Of a DNA stretch of 64,000 nucleotides, positions 58,137 to 64,000 are shown one piece after another (within the stretch, counting starts at the first letter, position 1; each line of letters begins with the position of its first letter). The DNA is taken from the NCBI RefSeq assembly GCF_000337215.1, contig NZ_AOHZ01000081.1, positions 62,265 to 126,264 on the forward strand, read 5' to 3'. The DNA comes from Natronolimnohabitans innermongolicus JCM 12255. GTDB lineage: Archaea > Halobacteriota > Halobacteria > Halobacteriales > Natrialbaceae. Under the pieces are notes generated by a model that saw only the letters and a program-made list of their open reading frames with translations, had not been told where the DNA came from and did not search any database. Made by a program: the position numbers and the translations under genes.

Positions 58137-58324
58137 GCAGTGAGCGAATCGGCTGGGGAGGGAGAGGCAGTTCCTCGTTGCCACGGTCGTAGGACACCGC
58201 GTGGCGTTTTGATCCAGTACTCGAGAGGGATCAGTACTCGAGGGGAATCAGTCGAAACCAAGGCCCTGATTCCCTGGCTACGGGAAATCGCATCGATCTC
58301 CCCAGCCGATTCGCTCGTTCACTC
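58137..58324. repeat. Long inverted-repeat locus, copy B
   Basis: The arm at 58137-58186 (GTGAGCGAATCGGCTGGGGA and onward to TCCTCGTTGCCA) is complementary to 58275-58324 (TGGCTACGGG, then CTCCCCAGCCGATTCGCTCG), around an 88-bp spacer. The arms match copy A at 24904-25080. Confidence 0.7.
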
Positions 58325-58625
58325 CGTTCTCTCAACCGATAGAAGACGCGAGACGTCCCCCGCGCCTTCGCTCGCGATGCTCGCGAAGACCGCGCACGGT
58401 TTCGGGACGAAGTTCGTTCGTCACTCACCGAATCCCGGCGCGCGCCACCGCAAACGGCGACTCGAGCGCGACACGAAACCGGAACCGAATCCTCGAGACG
58501 GCGGCTCGACCGGTGGGCGCGGTCGGTCCCTCGAGCACGAGTACGGCGGTCTCGAGCGCGCGCCGTCTGGAGCGTCTCGCAGGCGAGACGGTGCGTTTAC
58601 ACCGGGGCCCACCCAAACCCGGGCA

Positions 58626-59468
58626 ATGAGAGACCCAGACGGACTGATCGCGCGGGCGGGCGTCCGCGGCGATCCGGACCGCGACCAGCACTTCCTGGTC
58701 GACGACCGCGTTCTCGATCGGCTGCCGACCTATCTCACCGAAATCGACGCCGACACCTCCCACCTGCTCGAGATCGGCGGCGGGACGGGCGCACTGACGG
58801 ACCGACTGCTGGCGATCGCAGACGAAGTGACCGTCGTCGAGCGCGACCGGAAACTCGCCGCGTTCTTAGAGGCGGAGTTCGCCGACGAGATCGACGCGGG
58901 TCGGCTGACCGTGATCGAGGGCGACGCCCTCGAGGTCGCCCTCCCCGACTTCACGGCCTCCGTCTCGAACCTGCCCTACGGCGTCTCGAGCGAGATCACG
59001 TTCCGCTTGCTGCCGGAACAGCGCCCGCTCGTCCTGATGTTCCAACAGGAGTTCGCCGAACGGATGGTCGCCCAACCGGGGACCAGCGAGTACGGACGGC
59101 TCTCGGTGTCGACCCAGCACTACGCCGACGCCGAACTGGTCGAGTCGATCCCGAAGGAGGCGTTTTCCCCGCCGCCGGCCGTCCAGAGCGCGGTGGTACG
59201 GCTCGAGCCTCGAGCGCCCGACTACGAGGTCGACGACGAGGCGTTCTTCCTGCGGTTCGTCAAGGCGCTGTTCACCCAGCGCCGGAAGACGATTCGGAAC
59301 GCGATCCGGAACACGGCCCACATCTCGGGACTCGAGGCTCCCGACGCGGTCGTCGAGGCGGCCGACGACGACGTCCTGCAAAAGCGTGCGGACGCGATGT
59401 CGCCCGCGGCGTTCGCCGCGCTCGCGCAGTTGGCTCTCGACGTCGGCGAACCCGGCGAGGGGCAGTGA
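58626..59468 (+). CDS. ksgA: 16S rRNA dimethyladenosine transferase (RsmA/KsgA)
   Basis: A 280-residue SAM-dependent enzyme dimethylating two adenosines in the 3' hairpin of 16S rRNA. DQHFLVDDRVLDRL starts the fold; HLLEIGGGTGALTDRLL is the SAM motif I; TVVERDRKLAAFLEAEF motif II; VSNLPYGVSSEITFRLL is motif IV (NLPY). The C-terminal helical domain has FTQRRKTIRNAIRNTAHI. ATG at 58626 is the natural start; a longer reading would cross the repeats. The 104-bp repeat begins 3 bp after the stop. Confidence 0.96.
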   Translation: MRDPDGLIARAGVRGDPDRDQHFLVDDRVLDRLPTYLTEIDADTSHLLEIGGGTGALTDRLLAIADEVTVVERDRKLAAFLEAEFADEIDAGRLTVIEGDALEVALPDFTASVSNLPYGVSSEITFRLLPEQRPLVLMFQQEFAERMVAQPGTSEYGRLSVSTQHYADAELVESIPKEAFSPPPAVQSAVVRLEPRAPDYEVDDEAFFLRFVKALFTQRRKTIRNAIRNTAHISGLEAPDAVVEAADDDVLQKRADAMSPAAFAALAQLALDVGEPGEGQ

Positions 59469-59470
59469 TA

Positions 59471-59573
59471 CTGTTGGACAGCAGTCAGTGCGACGTCGGT
59501 CGCGAATTCGCGGCCGGCTCCGACGGCGACGACCGCAGAGCGCGACCGATCGGCAACTCGTGCTGTCCGGCAG
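59471..59573. repeat. 104-bp dispersed repeat, copy 3
   Basis: Starts 3 bp after ksgA. Ends are CTGTTGGACAG and CTGTCCGGCAG. The inner stem CGGTCGCG/CGCGACCG and the core GGCTCCGACGGCGACGACCG match copy 1. Confidence 0.8.
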
Positions 59574-59715
59574 TTTGAGACGACGGACCGTCCGCCCGGA
59601 GCCGGTCCCGATTCTGATCCCGACCACCGTTCGAGACGCGCTCGCAGGGTCGGCGTCGACCGACGAATACTCATAGCTGCGCAGATCATTCGCTCGAGAG
59701 ACGAGGATCGATTTC

Positions 59716-60939
59716 ATGGAAACACGACAGGCGGCGCTCGGCGGGCTGTTCGACGCGTTCGGGCTGGACGTCCGGATCGCGATCACGGTCGCAGCGATCG
59801 GCTTCCTGCTGGTCGTGTTGCTGACCTACCGGCGGCTACAGCGGTGGCTCAACGATCGAACGAAGCCGCTGTACAGCGATATTCTGTCGACGACGATCCT
59901 CATCGGCTCCTGTCTACTGTCGCTTTCCGTCGTTCTGGGTACGTGGGGGCTGACCGACGACGTACGGGACGTTTACTCGGAGTACTTCGGCCAGGGCGTT
60001 CTCGTCCAGGCGGCCGTCACGTTCATCCTCGTCGTCGGGACGGTCATCGTCACGCGCTTCGTCAAGCGGGTCCTCGAAGAGCTCCTCGGGTCGGCGTCCG
60101 CCATCACCGACCACCAGCGCGAGATTACACACCGGGTCACGCAGGTGATCATCTGGTCGGTGTCGCTGGTCGTCATCCTGGGCGTCTGGGTCGACGACCT
60201 CGGCGGGCTGCTCGTCGGTGCCGGGTTCGCCGGGATCGTCATCGGTATCGCCGCCCAGCAGACGCTCGGAACCGTTCTCTCGGGGTTCGTCCTGATGTTC
60301 GACCGCCCCTTCGAGATCGGTGACTGGATCGAGGTCGACGACGAGGAAGGGATCGTCACCGACATCTCGATCGTCAACACTCGGCTCCAGTCGTTCGACG
60401 GGGAGTATATCATGATCCCCAACGACGTCATCTCCTCGAGTATGGTGACGAACCGCTCGCGGCGCGGCCGACTGCGAATCGAGGTCGACGTCGGCGTGGA
60501 CTACGAGAGCGATCCCGAGCGGGCGGCGGAAATCGCCAGATCGCGGGTCGAGGAGCTGGACGCCTCGTTGACGGCGCCGTCGCCGCAAGTCATCACGAAG
60601 GAGTTCGGCGACTCGGCGGTCGTCCTCGGCGTTCGGTTCTGGATCGATAACCCGAACGCCAGGCGGTACAATCGCGCTCGGACGACGGCGATCAACGAGA
60701 TCAAAGCGGCGTTCGAAGAAGCAGGAATCAAGATCCCCTACCCGCAGCGCGAACTCTCCGGTCGAGCCGAAACCGGCGGCTTCCGGATCGCCGACGACGG
60801 TCGGCCGAACGCGCCGTCTGCAGGGAACTCGAGGTCGCGCGGGGAGCGGTCGGATGCGGACTCGGACGACGGCGAGTCGGACTCGGGATCCGAATCCGAA
60901 TCGGAACCCACACCAGGCCTGCCCTCGGAGGACGATTAG
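59716..60939 (+). CDS. Mechanosensitive channel MscS family
   Basis: A 407-residue channel protein. About five membrane helices precede the pore helix VGAGFAGIVIGIAAQQTLGTVL (~residues 168-190), the hallmark TM3 with its Gly/Ala face. The beta domain LMFDRPFEIGDWIEVDDEEG follows, then VTDISIVNTRLQSFDGEYIMIP and the C-terminal MscS_C fold. The tail (DADSDDGESDSGSESESEPT) is acidic and low-complexity. Opens under osmotic downshift to protect the cell. Its stop directly abuts the hemK ATG, so they may be co-transcribed. Confidence 0.93.
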   Translation: METRQAALGGLFDAFGLDVRIAITVAAIGFLLVVLLTYRRLQRWLNDRTKPLYSDILSTTILIGSCLLSLSVVLGTWGLTDDVRDVYSEYFGQGVLVQAAVTFILVVGTVIVTRFVKRVLEELLGSASAITDHQREITHRVTQVIIWSVSLVVILGVWVDDLGGLLVGAGFAGIVIGIAAQQTLGTVLSGFVLMFDRPFEIGDWIEVDDEEGIVTDISIVNTRLQSFDGEYIMIPNDVISSSMVTNRSRRGRLRIEVDVGVDYESDPERAAEIARSRVEELDASLTAPSPQVITKEFGDSAVVLGVRFWIDNPNARRYNRARTTAINEIKAAFEEAGIKIPYPQRELSGRAETGGFRIADDGRPNAPSAGNSRSRGERSDADSDDGESDSGSESESEPTPGLPSEDD

Positions 60940-61545
60940 ATGGGACTCGAGGACCGCCGCGGGGCGACCGACGACGTCTACCAGCCCGCCGAAGACTCGT
61001 ATCTCTTGGCCGACGCCGCCGTCGAACGGCTCTCGGAGACGGCGACCGACGCCGACGCGAAGCCGCTCGTTCTCGAGGTCGGCACGGGCTCCGGCTACGT
61101 CGCGAACCGAATCGACGAGGAGACGGACGCGAACGTGGTCGCCGCGGACCTGAACCCCCACGCGGTGAGACAGGCTCGCGACGAAGGGCTGGAGGCCGTG
61201 AGAGCCGACCTCGTCGCTCCCTTCGCCGACGACGCCCTCGACGCGGTCGTCTTCAACCCGCCGTATCTCCCGACGGATCCGGACAACGAGTGGGACGACT
61301 GGATGGAGCGTGCGCTGTCGGGCGGCGAGGACGGTCGGGCCGTCATCGACCCCTTCCTCGCGGACGTCGGGCGCGTGTTGGCTCCCGACGGCGTCGTCTA
61401 CCTGCTCGTCAGTAGCCTCACCGGCGTCGACGCGGTCGTCGAGGAAGCCGGCGAGTACGGCTTCAGCGCCGTCGCGCTCGCCGACGAGTCGTTCCCCTTC
61501 GAGACGCTGACAGTGCTGGCGCTGTACCCCGCTCGCATCCCCTGA
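60940..61545 (+). CDS. HemK2-type release-factor or RNA methyltransferase
   Basis: A 201-residue SAM methyltransferase. DDVYQPAEDSYLLADAAVER is the typical archaeal HemK2 opening; VLEVGTGSGYVANRIDEE is motif I; VVFNPPYLPTDPDNEWDDW is the catalytic NPPY (motif IV). It methylates Gln of release factors in related systems; archaeal members act with a Trm112-like partner. It starts exactly after the mscS stop. Its final base is the first base of the palindromic element at 61545-61619. Confidence 0.92.
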   Translation: MGLEDRRGATDDVYQPAEDSYLLADAAVERLSETATDADAKPLVLEVGTGSGYVANRIDEETDANVVAADLNPHAVRQARDEGLEAVRADLVAPFADDALDAVVFNPPYLPTDPDNEWDDWMERALSGGEDGRAVIDPFLADVGRVLAPDGVVYLLVSSLTGVDAVVEEAGEYGFSAVALADESFPFETLTVLALYPARIP

Positions 61546-61619
61546 TACGGATTGCTGTCCCGATGTCCCGGGCAACCGCGACCCGGGCGGCGATTGCGCC
61601 GGCTTACAGCAAACCGTAT
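61545..61619. repeat. 75-bp palindromic element wedged between two genes
   Basis: Ends ATACGGATTGCTGT (61545-61558) and ACAGCAAACCGTAT (61606-61619) are inverted with one mismatch. Inside are CCCGGGCAACC and ACCCGGGCGG (two CCCGGG palindromes). It begins on hemK's stop codon and stops 2 bp before the next start codon. Confidence 0.75.
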
Positions 61620-61621
61620 GA

Positions 61622-62272
61622 GTGGGAAGAAACATAACTGTTCGAGAGAAACTCGCGGCCGTGTCGCCGAAGACGCCGCTCTTGGGGCCCGCGGAGTACT
61701 TCGCCAGCGCCGATGATCCGCTTCCCGTCGGGATGGCCGTATTCGCCCTCTACGTGCTGGCAACGGTCGGACTGGGTGTCGTCAGTGTCGCGTTGCTCGC
61801 GACGCAGCCCGCCGATCCGCCGGCCACCGTCGAACTGCTCGAGACCGTGGGCCACGTCGTTTTTATCACCGGTATCGATCTCGGGATCGCGATCGCCGCG
61901 GTCACGATCGTCGTCCACCGCTTTAGCGGCGGTTCGTTCGACGGAACGATCGGCTGGACGCTCGCAGTCGTCGGCTGGTCGTACGCGCCGAACCTGCTCG
62001 CCGTTCCGATCGAACTCGCGTTCACGATCGCCGGAAACCTCGGCGAATCCGACGCCAGCGCCATCGCCGTACTCGACCTCGGCGACGGGCACGTGGCGTT
62101 CTCCTCGACCGGCGTCGCTCCGATCGGACTGATTCCGTTGCTCGCCGTCACGATCTGGAGCGTCTACATTATCGGATACGGCGTCGCGGCGGCCAACGAC
62201 GTGCCCGTGCGCTCCGCGATGGGGGTCGCGATCCTCGTCGGGATCGGGTCGCTGTTGACCTCGCTTCTGTGA
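61622..62272 (+). CDS. Yip1-domain membrane protein
   Basis: A 216-residue protein with about five membrane helices: GMAVFALYVLATVGLGVVSV, HVVFITGIDLGIAIAAVTIV, GTIGWTLAVVGWSYAPNLLA, LIPLLAVTIWSVYIIGYGVA and a C-terminal helix. The fingerprint GWSYAPNLLAVPIELAF is Yip1-like. Haloarchaeal Yip1 proteins have no known role. GTG at 61622 is immediately after the palindromic element, so no separate promoter is visible; either it is read through from hemK, or the true start is further in. Confidence 0.7.
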   Translation: MGRNITVREKLAAVSPKTPLLGPAEYFASADDPLPVGMAVFALYVLATVGLGVVSVALLATQPADPPATVELLETVGHVVFITGIDLGIAIAAVTIVVHRFSGGSFDGTIGWTLAVVGWSYAPNLLAVPIELAFTIAGNLGESDASAIAVLDLGDGHVAFSSTGVAPIGLIPLLAVTIWSVYIIGYGVAAANDVPVRSAMGVAILVGIGSLLTSLL

Positions 62273-62412
62273 AAGGGCCTGACGTGGGCCGCGGCGAGCG
62301 CTCACATCGTCTCGAGACGAGCCGAAAACGTTCTCGAGCGAAAACTCCGTGAGTACTATACACACACGCTGTCGACCCCGATCTCGTACTCCGGAGAAAC
62401 CTGCAAGAATTA

Positions 62413-62445
62413 CTGTAGTGTATTACAGAGGATGGAAAATATTAA
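62413..62445 (+). promoter_or_regulatory. Promoter and palindrome of the metE operon
   Basis: CTGTA-GTGTAT-TACAG (62413-62428) has perfect 5-bp arms and is followed by AAAATATTAA (62436-62445), a TATA box ~30 bp before ATG 62474. A regulator at the palindrome would sit directly upstream of the TATA box. Confidence 0.55.
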
Positions 62446-62473
62446 GCGTCGGTATAGCCTAGCCGTCGGTACG

Positions 62474-63475
62474 ATGACTGAGTACGTGTCGACCACGCCG
62501 GGGCTGTTTCCGCTCCCGGATTGGGCGAAAGACGACCTCTCGGACCTCAAGGGCCATCAGAAACACGACCTCATCAGCGGCGACGAGGGTGAGGAGACCA
62601 CCGCAGCCTACGAGACGGCTCGCGAGGAAGTGATCGACGTACAGGACGACGCCGGACTCGACCGGATCGTCGAGGGACAGCTGCGCTGGGACGACATGCT
62701 CGCCCACCCGCTGGCCGTCAACGACGCCGTCGAGACCCGCGGTATCGTTCGCTACTACGACAACAACAACTTCTACCGCGAGCCCGTCGTTCAGGACGAG
62801 CTCGAGGCCTCCGGCGATGTCGCAGCGGAACTCGAGGCCACGGCGGACCTGACCGACGGCGACCTGCAGGCCGTCCTCCCCGGTCCGTACTCGCTCGCCG
62901 ACCTCGCGACCGACGAACAGTACGGCGACGACGCGGAATTCCTCGCGGCGATCGGGGAGTTCCTCGCCGACGAGGTCGACGCGTTCCCGGACGTCGAGAC
63001 CCTGTTCCTGCTCGAGCCGTCGCTCGTCGAGTCGGCGCCCGAAGACGGCGAGGACGAGCGCGCCAGCGAGGCGATCGATCAGGTTGCACGCGCCACGGAC
63101 GCCGACGTCGTCGTCCAGCCCTACTGGGGCGCCCTCGAGGAGAAGGTCTACGCGCACCTGCTCGACGCGGATATCGACGCGGTCGGCTTCGACTTCGTCG
63201 CGAATCAGGACGACAACCTCTACAACATCCAGGAGTACGGTGCGACCGATTCCGCCTCGCTCGGTCTCGCGGACGGGCAGAGCACACTCGTCGAGGACGC
63301 GGAAGCGATCCGTGACCGCGTCGACTGGGTCGAAGACCAGCTACAGGTTACCGAGTTCGAGACGGTGTATCTGACTACGAACACGGAGACGTTCTACCTG
63401 CCGTACAACAAGTTCGAGGAGAAACTCGCCGTTCTTGCCGAAGCGGCGGAGCTCGCGGAGGTGAAAGCAGCATGA
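62474..63475 (+). CDS. MetE-like methionine synthase, first subunit
   Basis: A 333-residue protein of the cobalamin-independent methionine synthase family: TTPGLFPLPDWAKDDLSDLK at the N-terminus, LRWDDMLAHPLAVNDAVETR, LPGPYSLADL and FLLEPSLVESAP. It resembles the half of archaeal MetE that lacks the zinc site, found next to the other half in haloarchaea. Its stop overlaps the next start by 4 nt. ATG at 62474 follows the TATA box; the earlier start at 62432 would include it. Together the pair probably makes methionine from homocysteine. Confidence 0.85.
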   Translation: MTEYVSTTPGLFPLPDWAKDDLSDLKGHQKHDLISGDEGEETTAAYETAREEVIDVQDDAGLDRIVEGQLRWDDMLAHPLAVNDAVETRGIVRYYDNNNFYREPVVQDELEASGDVAAELEATADLTDGDLQAVLPGPYSLADLATDEQYGDDAEFLAAIGEFLADEVDAFPDVETLFLLEPSLVESAPEDGEDERASEAIDQVARATDADVVVQPYWGALEEKVYAHLLDADIDAVGFDFVANQDDNLYNIQEYGATDSASLGLADGQSTLVEDAEAIRDRVDWVEDQLQVTEFETVYLTTNTETFYLPYNKFEEKLAVLAEAAELAEVKAA

Positions 63476-64000
63476 GCAACGAGAACAAAGATCAGTTCCG
63501 ACCCGAGGATCACGCGAACGACCACTTCCTGCTGACGACCGTCGTCGGCAGCTACCCGAAGCCCAAGTGGCTCAACCGCGCGAAGGAGCTCTACGAGGAC
63601 CCCGAGCACGGCTTCGACGAGGACGACTACCAGGAAGCGAAAGACGATGCCGCGCGCCTCATCACCAACGAACACGAGCGCGCCGGTCTGGACGTCGTCG
63701 TCGACGGCGAGATGCGGCGCAACGAGATGGTCGAGTTCTTCGCCCACCGCATCGAGGGCTACGAGTTCAACGGTCCCGTCAAGGTCTGGGGGCACAACTA
63801 CTTCGACAAGCCCTCCGTCGTCAGCGACGTCGAGTACACCGACTCCTGGCTCGTCGACGAGTACAAGTTTACGGCTGACGCGACCGACCGTCCCGTCAAG
63901 GTCCCCATCACGGGTCCCTACACCCTCGCGAGCTGGTCGTTCAACGAGGCCTACGAGGACGACGCGGAACTCGCCTACGCGCTCGCCGACCTCGTCAACG
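63472..64000 (+). CDS. Core methionine synthase (MetE C-terminal type), truncated by window end
   Basis: The first 176 residues, open to the window edge. HFLLTTVVGSYPKPKWLNRA is the characteristic start of archaeal MetE; AGLDVVVDGEMRRNEMVEFF contains the substrate-binding D-G-E, and VPITGPYTLASWSFNEAYED is typical. The zinc ligands (His, Cys, Glu, Cys) should come later and lie outside the window. ATG overlaps the upstream stop (ATGA), showing translational coupling. Archaeal core MetE enzymes may use methylcobamide-type donors instead of folate. Confidence 0.88.
   Translation, partial: MSNENKDQFRPEDHANDHFLLTTVVGSYPKPKWLNRAKELYEDPEHGFDEDDYQEAKDDAARLITNEHERAGLDVVVDGEMRRNEMVEFFAHRIEGYEFNGPVKVWGHNYFDKPSVVSDVEYTDSWLVDEYKFTADATDRPVKVPITGPYTLASWSFNEAYEDDAELAYALADLVN

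Larger units (their letters stand above)
57886..58625. other. 740-bp repeat-filled gap between DUF655 and ksgA
   Basis: Contains a perfect palindrome (57969-57982), a tandem 22-bp repeat (58007-58048), the long inverted-repeat locus copy B (58137-58324) and two GATC-x-AGTACTCGAG repeats near 58211-58242. No credible gene; the open frame upstream of ksgA here is Arg/Ser-rich without family features. Confidence 0.6.

Noticed and set aside
57905-58625. Long open frame running into ksgA from 58095
   Set aside because: The first ~177 codons cover repeats and read as Arg/Ser/Gly-rich noise; ksgA homology begins at the ATG at 58626.

Overview
The window is chromosomal DNA from an extremely halophilic archaeon (class Halobacteria). 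The proteins are strongly acidic. GC is high except in the first ~7 kb, the codon pair CTCGAG is very frequent, and many genes start a few bases after a TATA-like box with no room for a leader. The gene content is typically haloarchaeal: AglB, GGGP synthase, an archaeal riboflavin kinase, HTH-10 (Bat-type) regulators, L21e/RpoF, Taw1 and an archaeal RNA ligase with its partner. The style fits Natrialbales (Natrinema/Haloterrigena-like), but this was judged by eye and the genus is not established.

Region 1 (1-10.3 kb) is the accessory edge of a surface-glycan locus. It holds the start of a polysaccharide flippase, two ParB-fold-like paralogues around a GT61 glycosyltransferase, a decayed ISH3-type insertion sequence between two inverted transposase stubs, and an overlapping three-gene cassette (two tiny 'IHIH' proteins and a nucleotidyltransferase-like protein). 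These are followed by a GT2 glycosyltransferase, an orphan MNT nucleotidyltransferase, a DUF433/DUF5615 toxin-antitoxin pair, and a second GT2 enzyme transcribed divergently from aglB. The first 7 kb is AT-rich and much richer in CTAG than the rest, which suggests horizontal acquisition.

Region 2 (10.5-24.6 kb) has the oligosaccharyltransferase AglB, then a DUF368 polyprenyl-phosphate transporter candidate. The glycerol catabolic locus follows: glpABC on the minus strand with an Orc/Cdc6-like gene behind it, and glpK plus a membrane protein (probable glycerol uptake) on the plus strand. A HAD phosphatase closes the region. Region 3 (25-38 kb) is mostly core metabolism: Taw1 (wyosine), a DICT-domain sensor, ribK/rbkR-ribB with a palindromic operator candidate, a wHTH regulator opposite a membrane protein, a beta-propeller lipoprotein with CopC-CopD, ilvE, GGGP synthase and an HNH protein.

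Region 4 (38-44.4 kb) is a hydantoin-type catabolic operon (hyuA, hyuB, N-carbamoylsarcosine amidase-like, PEP mutase/isocitrate lyase family) divergent from a Bat-type regulator. Region 5 (44.9-56.3 kb) carries PEP carboxylase, an HNH-like zinc protein, the RNA ligase partner, a conserved CxxC protein, RNA ligase, a PQQ-type sugar dehydrogenase, an MBL hydrolase, a class I terpene-synthase-like protein, a membrane-anchored PLD-like protein with a PAP2 phosphatase, and a second Bat-type regulator. Region 6 (56.5-64 kb) is the conserved L21e-rpoF-DUF655-ksgA-hemK cluster, here interrupted by ~740 bp of repeats and by an mscS gene. A Yip1-like protein and a two-gene core methionine synthase (second gene cut by the window end) follow.

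The most notable structure outside genes is a set of dispersed, structured repeats: (i) three copies of a ~104-bp element with 11-bp terminal inverted repeats; (ii) two loci with ~47-bp inverted arms around 85-88-bp spacers; (iii) two copies of a hairpin-linker-hairpin element; (iv) a 75-bp palindromic element wedged between hemK and the next gene. No rRNA, tRNA or CRISPR array was seen.
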